Positions 23,911 through 34,200 of a DNA stretch of 64,000 nt are shown one piece after another (the stretch's first letter is position 1; the number at the start of each line of letters is the position of its first letter). The notes below the pieces were generated by a model. That model saw nothing but the letters and a program-made list of their open reading frames with translations. It had not been told where the DNA came from and ran no database searches. This DNA comes from Asterella californica (lineage: Eukaryota; Streptophyta; Marchantiopsida; Marchantiales; Aytoniaceae): positions 9,697,501 to 9,761,500 of the forward strand of contig JAYKYS010000001.1 in the NCBI GenBank assembly GCA_036924285.1. Direction: 5' to 3'. Both the position numbers and the translations under genes were made by a program.

Positions 23911-24393
23911 GGATCTCTAAGTACAGGCTCAGTGGCGGTTGACTCCATCTGCTCTTGCAAATCAACAAGCAATTGGGTTGCGACAGGCTTCACCTTCCTC
24001 GCTACAGCTTTATATTTGGCGTGTACTTCTGCGTCCCGACGAGAACCACACCAGCAAACTGCATCCTTCCATTCATTCTCAGTCTCGGATGAGGACGATA
24101 TTGCAAGTACGAGACAATCTACTCTAGACTTCAGGAGAATGGATGGGGATCACCACCCTACCTCCCAACTGTCCTTCCATCCTATCTACTTCATCTAGCC
24201 AACGAACAAAAGATTGTACATTGATAAACTCTTGATACACACCAGAAATCACTTCATTTTCCTCGAGAGCTCCTACACAGCGCAAATCAGCTATACGTTT
24301 CTCCACCTGCCTCCTACTCTTTTCAGTCAGATCTTCCACTCGTGTAAACTCATTCCAATCCTCACGACTCAAACTCAACAACCAGATCTCCAA
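23911..24393 (-). pseudogene. N-terminal part of Pol of element E
   Basis: The minus-strand stretch 24393-24124 is open and reads FTRVEDLTEKS, EENEVISGVYQEF and VVIPIHSPEV, matching the spacer at the start of Pol in C (FTRVEDM, EDEVVSGLFEEF, VVIPIHSR). Toward 23920 it reads KVKPVATQ-like sequence in shifted frames, then meets the insertion at 23910. Confidence 0.8.
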
Positions 24394-24612
24394 CTTGGTA
24401 CTCTATATACATTCTCAGAACCTCGAGCAACCTCCTCATTAGTCTCCTGTGATCCCTTGGGCTGCTCAAGCGGGATCTTTAATCCTTCACTCCTGTCCTC
24501 CTGCTCTACAAGAGTAGGTTCTAAAAACCCTTACTTCTACAAATAGGAGAGTCTCAAGGTCTACCTGTTTCGCTCATGGTTTGTCCGAACAGTCAGAAAT
24601 TGAACAGAATAT
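24394..24612 (-). pseudogene. C-terminal end of Gag-protease of element E
   Basis: The minus strand shows traces of the last Gag residues (HERNRQ-like, then QFLT-like in changed frames), comparable to 56160-56230 in C. The rest of Gag and the 5' LTR of E are absent because the LTR of B begins at 24613. Confidence 0.55.
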
Positions 24613-26126
24613 TGTCATAGTGCGTGGGTTCAAGATGATGAAACGGAGCTTCAGAAGAAACTCAACCAGCGTTTGCTCAGAGAGCTGCGCCCTAGCTTAT
24701 CAAGCTGGGCAGGAGCTAAGTTGGAGCTATGCTTGGCAAGCTGTCCCTTAGCTTGGGTTGAAATATCACCCTGAACGAGGGTGAAAGTTTCCAGAATGCA
24801 GAGCTCGACGAGGAGAGCGACCTCGTGCTTCTAGTTTTGACAGAAAGTGGTTTAAGTAATAGTTAGCACGGGTTTTAGACTGAGAAATATGCGAAAGAGA
24901 GAAATCCGTCGATTCTGGCTTGTGACTCCAACTCTGAATCTGATAGCATGAGTGTGTAAGTGTTCATGAATACTATAGTTTTGACTCCTTGTTCATTAAA
25001 AACGGAGTTGTATAGAGAAGTTAGTGTAGGAAAGGTTAGTAAAGACTTTAAAGAAAAATTTCTTCAGGAAAACATATGTATAGAAAATTTTACATTCTTG
25101 ATGGAACCAAAGGCCATTCAAGTGATAGGGCACCTCCCTAGGAGGGAAGTGGTCTCAAGATCAATGCCCCCGGGCCTCTGGTTCCTATTCCGACATGTTG
25201 GTCTCCTGGAAGGGAGTCTATGTTGGATATGCAGTCACGTCCTACATATCTAGGGGCGGGAGACCGATATCTCTCTTAATCGTGGGCTTCCTAGCCTAAG
25301 CCTCCGCATGCCATCTTGAATATACTATGGGAGATATTTGATGCGCATATGAGGGGGGGCTGTAAGTCCTGTGGGCAGCCTCATAAGTGTTGGTGCTCCG
25401 ACCTATATTGGATGGCTTGTAGTATATTCAGGGTGGCATCAAGATGACATCAAGTGCACGAGAAACTTTTGCTGATCAGTTGATTAATCATCGAGTCAGC
25501 TTAGCAATGGCAAAGAAAGATGTGAGGTCTTTAATAATGAAAGAGTTAGCTTTGTAAAGACAGCAGTGAAGCTTTTATTAAAAAAGGAGCTGGTTTAGTA
25601 ATTAAGGTTCTGTACGTAAGGACAGCAGGGGGCAGCTTAGCTAGGGGCCTGCTTGTGATAAGTATTTCTACTTATAAGGACAGCAGGGGGCAGCTTAGCT
25701 GGAGACTTATCTTTTAGGTTAATTAACCTTCGGCCGCGGGAGAAGAGAGACTTTTTTACTGAGAGCAGAAGGAGAAGCCATCGAGACGCGCAGAAAAAGC
25801 TTGGGAGGAGGATAGATCAAATTTCTGAGAAATCTGAGTTGGGAGGTCGTTGCAAGGAGAGGCGCAGTGTTTTAAAGCTTGAGCTTTGTCTAATAAACTG
25901 TTTTGGAAATAAATAACTTTCAGGAGGTAGTCTATTGAAAGGAGATCAGTTTGGTGATCTGTGAGAGATTTTGATCTTCGCTGAATCAAATCTCTGAGTT
26001 TTTCAGTTGAGAAGTTGACGCAAGGAGGGGTATAAGAGTTAGGGGTCTGAATTTTACCTACTGGATCGGGTTTGAGGTGAATTTGATGATCTTTGGCAGA
26101 GAACTGAGAGACAAAGGGAGAGACGC
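24613..26126 (+). repeat. 5' LTR of element B, first part
   Basis: In sense orientation it follows the reverse complement of the C-type LTR: AGCTTATCAAGCTGGGCAGG, the heptad TAGCTTGGGTTGAAATATCACC, the tRNA-like module at 25103 and the AGCAGGGGGCAGCTTAGCT repeats at 25625-25700. I place its start at TGTCATAG (24613); the exact base is uncertain because the neighbouring Gag of E happens to contain similar letters. It is cut at 26126 by element A and resumes at 36236. Confidence 0.75.
25103..25185 (+). ncRNA. tRNA-like module in LTR of B
   Basis: Starts GGAACCAAAGGCC and ends GGGCCTCTGGTTCC, which pair over about 12 bp. Between them AAGTGATAGGGCACCTCCC resembles an A box and AAGATCAATGCCCC a decayed B box. 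Confidence 0.55.
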
Positions 26127-28157
26127 TGTCCTGTTGTGGGACCAGTTAGTATGTAAATTACGCGTATAAGTGCGTTTTGCACATAATTGTAGAAGTTGTG
26201 GTGTAATGGGATCTAAAACATTGCTCTTATGAGCTTAGAATGCACTATTATCTGCTGGGGGTCTCCATGGGGCAGAAAAGGACAAGGTTGAGTCCTTTAG
26301 CTTCCCATTGGTCCACCCAAAAGTGAAGATAACTTGTCTTCTACCTAAGTGTGCGCTCTGGGAGGTTCGGGGCACTTTGACGAGGGATTTGGAAGATCAG
26401 AGGGCATGGGCGGAGAGCTCTCGACGGGAGGACCAATCTGACCACAAATTTCACTCGATTTGGAGGTCCAGGGCATACGTTATGGCGATTTGAAGTTCAT
26501 AGAGTGATGAGAGTACAAGAGTTTCTCTTCCGATTGTAAGATTAAGGGGTTTGAGTGATTGAGCCGTCAGATTGAGACCAGATTTCATGGGCTTGTAGTC
26601 TGTCAGCTGCTGAAGCTCTGACCACAAATTTCACCACCGGATGTTGTGCGGATTGAGCGCAATGGCGATTTGAAGGCGACGGGGTGCAGAAAGCTGTCAA
26701 TCTGAAGCAGCGAGTTTGCAGATTTATGGAGGACGATCAGAACGGTCAAATCGACTCAAATTTCCTGTGTAGTGAGTTTACCTTCTGATTTGATAGCACA
26801 TGAAGTTGGAGTGGAAGTGGACGGTTCATTTAGTCGAAGAAGCTTCTGTCCTGAATCTGAGATTGGAAGTGCGTGTTAGTTTCTGTGGATTTGTGTTAAT
26901 TGTGGGAGGAGATCTAGCCGTCAGATCTTCCTGAAATTTGACCTGCAAGTAGAGATTTTAGTATCCTACCTACGTGGCAAGTTTGAGAGGAGATTGAGCT
27001 GTAGATCTGTACCTATCATGTGTGAAAGTTCGCTGGTTTTTCTGCCGAGTTGTATCGGCAACGATATCTACTCTAGGTCTCGAGTTGTTAGCGGCAGCTG
27101 GCTGAAAAGTATCCAGTGCGACATTTGTATTGCTTTGGGGAGTATTCTAGGCGTAGATACGACTTTAGCGACCTACGTTGTACCCACGTCATGTGGTTGT
27201 TAGGTTCGCACTCAACGTGGCAAAGTGCGATCCTTGACCTGTAGAGTCGACTACCTGTCTAGTCTAGTCTCTGGTTTTGAGACACGTTACGGTGCATGCA
27301 TTGAACCTTTCACCCAGAAGACCCACACGTGGATGAGTATGACGGCACCAAACATGCGATGTGCATGTGTGCCACCTCATCGGTCCGTGAGGCTTGGGTT
27401 GCTTGGTTAGGGTGCTTGCACCTATCCTTGTTTTGGGTTCGAAACTTTTAAGCAAAGGGGAGTGACCTGTGTGGGGGCATTCGACCTGGGGAAAAATCCA
27501 AGAGATTGTTCGTGTGGAGATCGTGGTGATCCTATGAGATTGAATCAGAGTTTTATGAATCGAGATACCTTTGTAGTTGGAGACACATGTTGTGAGAGAT
27601 GGACGAAGGACTCTACTTACCGCCCAGATTCCCTTTTCGAAACCCTTTCTCGATTAAACTGATGTATATGGAACGAGTCCACTTTCAACAGTTTCTGATA
27701 GGATCCTTCGGGCATAACTCTACCGCGCAAGTTATGCTCTCGCCTGTCCCTGTGATCTTACCTGTTGTCACTTACGACCAAGAATGGGACCTCACCGTCT
27801 TTATCCTCATCTAACGAAGGATGGATCTAAATCAGCTCCCTCCTGTAAACTTTAACACCCAGTGCGAGATAAGACACATCTGTCGACCCAAAGCCATGTA
27901 CGAAGCCCTAGTAGTGAGAAACTTCGGAGAGGAATACTACCGAGAGATCATGTCATCACATATCCCGTTTGTCGTGCCCATGATCATCCAACGTTTTCGT
28001 GTAGTTATCTTGACCCTTTACTGAGAGAAAGAAAGTGCTTAGTTATCGAGGAAGTTAGAGAGAAATCTACAGGAAACTTGTCGCTCTGCTGTGCATTGAT
28101 CGCTAGCCACAGCCAGAAGGTACGCCCTTGCTCAAAGGAAAGGCTCTCGCTACGACA
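26127..28157 (+). repeat. 5' LTR of element A
   Basis: Begins TGTCCTGTTGTGGG and ends GCTACGACA. No internal tandem array. It differs from the 3' LTR near 27183 (C/T), 27264 (T/C), 27359 (G/A) and 27776 (A/G). It should carry the promoter; I could not pick out a TATA box with confidence. Confidence 0.95.
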
Positions 28158-28161
28158 TATT

Positions 28162-28179
28162 TGGTGCTTCCACTGAGAG
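28162..28179 (+). promoter_or_regulatory. Primer-binding site of A
   Basis: TGGTGCTTCCACTGAGAG, four bases after the LTR, would pair with a tRNA 3' end reading CUCUCAGUGGAAGCACCA. The same site is in B (36486) and C (58757). I cannot name the tRNA. Confidence 0.75.
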
Positions 28180-28225
28180 CACGCTTTGAGGTGGTTGAGT
28201 GAGTTGTTGCCGAGGAGCGTCAAGT

Positions 28226-30544
28226 ATGAATCTTCCCGAAGCAATGGGGACGAGTGGAGGAGGAGCGGACGATCTGCTTCGAGCATTGACGATGTTGTTG
28301 AGACAACAACAAGGAGGCGATGTTGGGGAGCAGAATTCTACAAGAGCTCTACAAGCGGTGGTGAAAAAGTTGGGGAGGTTCGATGGAAGGAACATCACGA
28401 AGTATGTTCGGGAGTATATTTGTGAGATGGAGGTAAATCGTGTGCCTGAGACAGAGATGATTTCTAGTTTTGAGTTGGCTGTGATACCTGAGATCCGTAA
28501 TCAAGTGACAAAGCTGAAGGACGCACGTACGAGTTCTTGGGAGGAGTATGAGCAGAGGTTGAAGAGTGAATTTTTTGATGATGATGCGGATAGAGTAACC
28601 AAGAGAACGTTCTTGGAGTGGATAGAGCAGCGTCCGGGGAATGAGATGACGCCAAATGAGTTGCTGCGTGAGTTTGAGAAACGGTTCTGTCAATTGTCTC
28701 CATCCGAGAGGACAACGCTTGACTTAAGGAAGACTGAACTTTTTCTAGAAGCTGCTGATGAAAATCTAGAGGACAAGCTTTTCTTGATGCTAGCAGACAA
28801 GGGAGAAGAAGGAGGAGTGAGCACAGACTGGAGAAAGGTAGAGGAAGCTGTTACTATTCTCACGAAGCAAAAACGTGGAAGAGGTAGAGCTGCAACCTTG
28901 AGGTCTGATGTCTCTTTAGCTCCATTGCCCAAGCCTGCCAATAGCAAGATTGAAGATTCTGCAATCGATGAGTTGGTCAAGGGTCTGAGAGAGTTAAGGA
29001 TAGAGATGGCAGAGCTAAAGCATAGTCGAAGTCCTGGTGATACCAATGCATCTTCAACTAGCAGAAATTTTGTTAGAAGATGTATCTGGTGTGACAGTAC
29101 TGAACACCAACGACGAGATTGTGAGGAGTTTTCCGAAGCTCTCAGGACCGGAGTCGTGAATTTTAGAGACGGAAAGATTCATCTCGCCCAAACTGGTGCG
29201 CCGTTGAATACCAACTTTGGTAAGGGAGGAATGAAGAGTTTGGTGAGAGGTCAGGTTGGTATAGCTACGGCGATACGCACAATAGAGCCAGAAACGTTTG
29301 CGATTGAAGTAGATGTACCAGTTGTAGCAGCTGTTAAGAGCGATGTAGTTGAAGTTCCACGAGAAGTAATGTTGCGAGATGCGGAGGCAATTCGTCGCAT
29401 TACTGGATGGGATGATCCTGTAGAGGCAGGGTGTGTCAAGGCTTACTTGGTGCAAGAGAAGCATGTAAGCTGGCAAGATGCGATTGTGGAAGAGAAAAGG
29501 AGACGTGATGATGATGTTGCTGATCCGGAGGAGGCTACAAGGAGAGCCAGAACCACGAAGAGGAGAGGGCAACAAGAGACATCACCGTCTGATATCCCTT
29601 CGACGTCTCAAGGGGCATCTACGTCTGAACCTATGGTTGATGTTCCTATTTATGACACGGAGATGAGAGAGAAAGGCAAAGGAGCTTCTTCAAAGGGCAA
29701 AGGTAAAGCACCGACCTACAGACTACAGTCTGATATCGAGACCAGCACCAACTTGAAGGAGATTCTTGAAGAGAGAATTTTGGATGCAAAAATAGAATTT
29801 TCCTTGCGAGAGGCCTTAGGGATAGCTAAACGTGATTTTCATGAGTTGATCATAGATGTGATCAAGAGAAAGAGGCAGATGACTGCGGATACAGTGATGG
29901 TGAAAGCATTGGATACTGACATCACTGGGGAAGAAGATGAAGAGTTAGGTCGCGTATTTGCCCAAAAGCATGTACTACAGGCGTCGAATGGAAGAGAGGC
30001 AAGAGTTTCAGACTGTGCTGCAGAACATGGCGACGAGAAGCAGCATGAGAGTCACTATTCTCGAGCATATTGGGCTCGTGCAACCACAGAGACAAGGGTC
30101 CGACTGGGTAACTTGTCAGAGGCTATAGTGGCGTTGGTGGATCACGGTTCGGAGATTAACATCATGTCCAAAAATGTTTACGAGAAGGGGAAGTGGCCAA
30201 TCGACACAGGACATGGATGGGTTCTTCGTGCTGCTAACAACCAAAGAGGTGAACTTTTTGGTGCTTGTCCAGCTGTCAAGACTCGGATAGGAGATGTTGA
30301 GATAGAACAAAACTTTTTTGTTCAGAGTGTAGCTGCTTATCCTGTGATCCTTGGTCAACCGTACATTACTGCGTCTAGGATGGAGACGAAAGTAATGGAC
30401 GATGGGTCTCATTATGCTCGTATCAGAAGTCAAGATGGTACAAGAGCGGTACAGTTTCTTACTGTACGTACGGGTCATGAAAGGAACAGAGAGAAGCTGA
30501 GGGACAGTCCCTTAAGGACTGACAAAGAGTTTTCGGATTTTTAG
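28226..30544 (+). CDS. Gag-protease polyprotein of element A
   Basis: Forms the particle and supplies the protease. The first ATG in the open frame is 28226, followed by NLPEAMGTS; the frame itself opens a little earlier. A capsid-like region with FDGRN..KYVREY and FLEWIEQ spans roughly residues 60-220. The zinc knuckle CIWCDSTEHQRRDC (C-x2-C-x4-H-x4-C) lies at about residue 285. A long charged linker with basic patches follows. The protease is at about residues 630-750, with ALVDHGSEINIMS: the active-site aspartate is followed by H-G-S where retroviral proteases have T-G or S-G. The frame ends at TAG 30542-30544, overlapping the pol frame. Length about 772 residues. No breaks seen. Confidence 0.93.
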   Translation: MNLPEAMGTSGGGADDLLRALTMLLRQQQGGDVGEQNSTRALQAVVKKLGRFDGRNITKYVREYICEMEVNRVPETEMISSFELAVIPEIRNQVTKLKDARTSSWEEYEQRLKSEFFDDDADRVTKRTFLEWIEQRPGNEMTPNELLREFEKRFCQLSPSERTTLDLRKTELFLEAADENLEDKLFLMLADKGEEGGVSTDWRKVEEAVTILTKQKRGRGRAATLRSDVSLAPLPKPANSKIEDSAIDELVKGLRELRIEMAELKHSRSPGDTNASSTSRNFVRRCIWCDSTEHQRRDCEEFSEALRTGVVNFRDGKIHLAQTGAPLNTNFGKGGMKSLVRGQVGIATAIRTIEPETFAIEVDVPVVAAVKSDVVEVPREVMLRDAEAIRRITGWDDPVEAGCVKAYLVQEKHVSWQDAIVEEKRRRDDDVADPEEATRRARTTKRRGQQETSPSDIPSTSQGASTSEPMVDVPIYDTEMREKGKGASSKGKGKAPTYRLQSDIETSTNLKEILEERILDAKIEFSLREALGIAKRDFHELIIDVIKRKRQMTADTVMVKALDTDITGEEDEELGRVFAQKHVLQASNGREARVSDCAAEHGDEKQHESHYSRAYWARATTETRVRLGNLSEAIVALVDHGSEINIMSKNVYEKGKWPIDTGHGWVLRAANNQRGELFGACPAVKTRIGDVEIEQNFFVQSVAAYPVILGQPYITASRMETKVMDDGSHYARIRSQDGTRAVQFLTVRTGHERNREKLRDSPLRTDKEFSDF
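30523..30544 (+). promoter_or_regulatory. Gag/pol overlap, candidate -1 frameshift region of A
   Basis: The pol frame opens after TGA at 30520-30522 and the gag frame closes at 30542-30544, so a -1 shift must occur in these 22 bases if Pol is made as a fusion. There are two T-runs, GAGTTTTCG (30530-30533) and GATTTTTAG just at the gag stop. Neither is a textbook slippery heptamer. I did not find a clear downstream pseudoknot by eye. Confidence 0.5.
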
Positions 30545-33500
30545 TTAGCACTCCTGTAGAGCGGGAGTATGGGAGTGTTGATAGGAGAAAGAGCCTTCCG
30601 CTAGTGCCAGAAGATGAAGAAGAGATGTTTAAATGTGGGTTTGCTCAGTTTTCTGAAACATGTGTAAATAGATTTCGAGTGGTAGAAGAGATGGATAGTG
30701 TACAAAGACGATGTGTGAAGAAGCAGGAAGATCTCTTCAAAACTCAAGGAGTTCTGTTAGATCGGGAGTTCATTAACGGGGTGTATGAAGAAGAGGGCTT
30801 TGAAGATACTCTTGAGGAAGTTTTGTCATTTATAAGCACCGATTCTTTGGTTAATGGATTAGTCGCGATCCGTTCACGTGAGTTACATGAGGAGATTACA
30901 AGATTCGTCGAGGACGGCTACAAGGTTCAGCTTCAGATGAAAGGAGATCATGAGTTGGAGTTAGAAAGGAGTAGAGCCACGAAACACCAAGAAGCGCAGG
31001 TTCATACAAAATACAAGACGGTGGCGCGTAAAGTGAAGCCAGTGGCTACTCAGCTACCTGAAGACTCTAACAAGCAAGTGGAACGAGCATCGACTGAACC
31101 AGTTCTGCGGGATTCACAGAGAGTAGGGCACAGGTTCACAGAAGAGACACTCAAACGACTACAGATTGGAGGGGGTGAGTTTCTCACTGAGGAAGAGAGA
31201 AAGCGTTTTCATGAGATGTTGAGAAGGCATGGAAAGGCTTTTGCTTTCAGTGCAGAAGAGGTTGGATGTGCAGATACGAGTGTCGTAGCACCCATGGTGA
31301 TCTTCACAGTACCACATGTGCCTTGGGACTTGAAGCCTATACCAGTGCCACGAGCTATGTTGCCGAAGCTTGTTGAATTGTTGAAAGAGAAGATACGCAT
31401 GGGTATTTTAGAGCCATCTATGGGACCTTACTCGAGTCGGTGGTTTACTGTACCTAAGAAGTCAGGGGCTCTTAGGTTCATCCAAGACATGCAACATGCT
31501 AACAAGGTGACTATTCGAAACATGGGAGCAGGACCCATAGTAGATGAAGTTGCAGAAGCTTTTGCTGGTCGTGCTATCTACTCGATTGGAGATTTATACT
31601 CTGGGTATGATCAGTTCCAGTTGGCAATGGAGAGCAGAGATCTCACCACCATGCGTACTCCGCTTGGGCTTGTAAGGATGTGTACATTACCGCAAGGAGC
31701 GACAAACTCTGTTGCGCATGTGCAAAATGCAATGAATAGGATTTTGAGGGAATTCATTCCGGAGAAGACCATACCTTTCATAGATGATATTCCTATGAAA
31801 GGGTGTGCGATCGAAGACAAAGATGAGAAGCTGACTGAGGATGGATGTCGAAGGTTTGTGGTTGATCATATTCACGATGTGGAGATGATCTTAACAAGGC
31901 TTGAGGAGGTAAATCTCACTCTTTCAGCAGAGAAGTCGAGCTTTGGAGTACCAGAGATTGTTGTTGTTGGTCATCTTTGTGGAGCTTTTGGTCGACGTCC
32001 AAACCCATCAAAGGTTGATGCCATTGGGAGGATGAAAGATTGTGTCAACACCACAGAGGTTAGGAGATTCTTGGGAGCTTGTTTGTTCTATCGAGTGTGG
32101 ATTCCTCATTTTGGTCACATGTCTGAACCGTTGTATGAGTTGCTGAGGAAGCGAAGGAGGTTCACTTGGGGTGAGGAGCAGAGGGTCGCTATGGTGCGAC
32201 TAAAAGAAGCATTGAAATCACCACCAGTTCTACGACAGTTGAGCTATGATTGTGGTAGGCCCATAGTCGTTACTGTTGATACTAGTCCTATCGCTATAGG
32301 TTGGGCAATAGGGCAGGATGATGGTGAGGAAAAGAGGTTTGCAACAAGATTTGGTGCTCGCATACTTTCGGATCGACAAAGGAGATACCCTCAAGTCAAA
32401 CGAGAGCTATGGGGCGTTGTAACTGCAATGAAAGCTGAGAAGGAGTATCTCATTGGAGCACATGTACTACTTGAAACTGATTGCTTACCTCTGTTGGGAA
32501 TGATAGCAAACTGCACAACGCCTGATATTGCTATGTTACGTTGGATAGCTTACATTAGGTCGTTGAATCCAGAGTTGAGGCACATAGCAGGGAAGATGAA
32601 CTCGATGGCAGACATGTTGTCTAGAGCTAGGTACTCTCAAGAAGAAGATATGGAGGCGGAAGATATGGATGAAGATGATGCAGAGGAGGGGCAAGTTCTA
32701 CAACTATCAAGCGAGGACCGGAGTCGCTTGGATGGTGTTCTTCCTTTCAAGGAAGAACTCTACTGTGGGAGGCTCAAAGAAATCGGACGCTATCTAAGCA
32801 CTCTTCAGAAGTATGAAGAATGGACGGAGAAAGTCTTCAAGGAGATACGACATCAGGCCTATGGCTATCTATTACGAGATGGATATCTGTGGAAGAGGCC
32901 AAAGAGGAGAGATGGAGTACCCTTGAGAGTAGTGGATGATGCAGAGACCAAGAAACAAGTACTCGAACAATTTCATGATACTTTATGGGCAGGTCATCGA
33001 GGTACATGGGCAACCTTTACCAAGATCAAGGAGAGGTATTGGTGGAAAGGATTGTATCGAGATGTAGAGAAGTTTGTTGGGTCATGCATTGAATGTCAAT
33101 TCCAATCCAAGATTCGGTATAGGGATGGATTGAGACCCACATATCCCTTGTCCATTCATTTCCAATGGGTTTTGGATCTGGTTGCCATGCCACCAGGAAT
33201 TTGGGGCATGCGTCATTTAGTTTTGGCTCGGGAAGAGCTATCTAACTTTGTAGAAGGGAGGGCTCTACGCACCAAAGCTACTGAACCTGTCTGTCGATTC
33301 ATACTAGAAGATATCGTTTCTAGATATGGAAGCGTGGAGAGAATCCGTGCAGATAGAGGAGAGTTGAATGCAGATGAAGCACGTGAGTTCTTCAACAGGT
33401 ATGGAATACGATTGAAGTTGACCACTTCGATGAACCCGGAAGCGAATGGGAAAAGTGAACGAGGGCACCCACCAATCATCCAAGCATTAGTGAAAGCGTG

Positions 33501-34155
33501 CAAGGGGCGTCATGGGGACTGGCCTAGACTTCTTCCTTTTGCGTTGTGGGCTGATAGAACTACTCATAGTACTGTCACTGGTTACATGCCTACAGAACTG
33601 ATGACTGGTCAAAAACCTATCATGCCAACGGAAGGAGACGTTTCTACTTGGGTATGTCTACCTTGGGAGGATGGTTCTGATAGGGAAGGACTATTGACAC
33701 TACGAATTCAGCAGCTTGAGCGACGTGAGGAGGACCTCGAAGAAGCATTGGTCAAACTCAAGGAGGCGAGGTTGAAGAACAAGGAGCGATTCGACAAGAC
33801 ACATCGACTGCGGAAGAAGCCGATCCGAGAAGGTGACTGGGTCATAGTATATGACAACAGTTTGGATAACCAACACAGCACTATCAAGAAGTTTGCACGA
33901 CGTTGGTTTGGTCCTTATGTTGTTGTTGTCGTTCACGACAACGCCACATATGGTTTGCGAGAATTGGATGGTACACTCTTGAAGTTACCCATTGCTGGTA
34001 AAAGGGTCAAGGTCTTCCGAAGACGTGAAGGATTTCTTGATTTCGATGAACTTCTCGAGTCTGATTCTCGTCTATCCAGACCTTATGCGAGGGAAGATGA
34101 TGATGGACCTGACAACTCAGAGCACGATGAAGGATACGATGATGACTATGGATAA
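30523..34155 (+). CDS. Pol polyprotein of element A: RT, RNase H, integrase
   Basis: Copies RNA into DNA and inserts it into the chromosome. Numbering from 30604, a spacer of about 215 residues comes first. RT follows with WFTVPKKSGALRF, the aspartate in DLYSGYDQFQL, and the box FIDD at about 392-395. RNase H has TVDTS (about 557), the glutamate of RELWG (601) and LETD (626). The integrase zinc domain has H791, H798, C828, C831. The catalytic triad is D858 (WVLDL), D917 (RADRG), E952 (KSERGH). GPY/F (RWFGPYVV) lies near 1115, then an acidic tail to the stop 34153-34155. No chromodomain. The frame is unbroken. There is no good ATG at its start (first in-frame ATG 30625), which fits expression by frameshift. 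Confidence 0.93.
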   Translation, partial: QRVFGFLVSTPVEREYGSVDRRKSLPLVPEDEEEMFKCGFAQFSETCVNRFRVVEEMDSVQRRCVKKQEDLFKTQGVLLDREFINGVYEEEGFEDTLEEVLSFISTDSLVNGLVAIRSRELHEEITRFVEDGYKVQLQMKGDHELELERSRATKHQEAQVHTKYKTVARKVKPVATQLPEDSNKQVERASTEPVLRDSQRVGHRFTEETLKRLQIGGGEFLTEEERKRFHEMLRRHGKAFAFSAEEVGCADTSVVAPMVIFTVPHVPWDLKPIPVPRAMLPKLVELLKEKIRMGILEPSMGPYSSRWFTVPKKSGALRFIQDMQHANKVTIRNMGAGPIVDEVAEAFAGRAIYSIGDLYSGYDQFQLAMESRDLTTMRTPLGLVRMCTLPQGATNSVAHVQNAMNRILREFIPEKTIPFIDDIPMKGCAIEDKDEKLTEDGCRRFVVDHIHDVEMILTRLEEVNLTLSAEKSSFGVPEIVVVGHLCGAFGRRPNPSKVDAIGRMKDCVNTTEVRRFLGACLFYRVWIPHFGHMSEPLYELLRKRRRFTWGEEQRVAMVRLKEALKSPPVLRQLSYDCGRPIVVTVDTSPIAIGWAIGQDDGEEKRFATRFGARILSDRQRRYPQVKRELWGVVTAMKAEKEYLIGAHVLLETDCLPLLGMIANCTTPDIAMLRWIAYIRSLNPELRHIAGKMNSMADMLSRARYSQEEDMEAEDMDEDDAEEGQVLQLSSEDRSRLDGVLPFKEELYCGRLKEIGRYLSTLQKYEEWTEKVFKEIRHQAYGYLLRDGYLWKRPKRRDGVPLRVVDDAETKKQVLEQFHDTLWAGHRGTWATFTKIKERYWWKGLYRDVEKFVGSCIECQFQSKIRYRDGLRPTYPLSIHFQWVLDLVAMPPGIWGMRHLVLAREELSNFVEGRALRTKATEPVCRFILEDIVSRYGSVERIRADRGELNADEAREFFNRYGIRLKLTTSMNPEANGKSERGHPPIIQALVKACKGRHGDWPRLLPFALWADRTTHSTVTGYMPTELMTGQKPIMPTEGDVSTWVCLPWEDGSDREGLLTLRIQQLERREEDLEEALVKLKEARLKNKERFDKTHRLRKKPIREGDWVIVYDNSLDNQHSTIKKFARRWFGPYVVVVVHDNATYGLRELDGTLLKLPIAGKRVKVFRRREGFLDFDELLESDSRLSRPYAREDDDGPDNSEHDEGYDDDYG

Positions 34156-34163
34156 CAAGTTGG

Positions 34164-34200
34164 CACATACCGGAGGATGTGCAGTTTTGGAGGGGGTGAA
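34164..34200 (+). promoter_or_regulatory. Polypurine tract and conserved pre-LTR block of A
   Basis: CATACCGGAGGATGTGCAG then TTTTGGAGGGGGTGAA abut the 3' LTR (TGTCCTG at 34201). This is the usual plus-strand primer position. Confidence 0.85.

Noticed and set aside
26308..28176. Small frames in the LTRs of A, present twice (26308-28176 and 34382-36289).
   Set aside because: They are duplicated only because LTRs are duplicated; no start context, domain or family is recognisable.
33992..34155. Chromodomain after the integrase.
   Set aside because: After GPY/F only a basic stretch and an acidic tail follow in A, C and F; no chromodomain aromatic pattern is visible.
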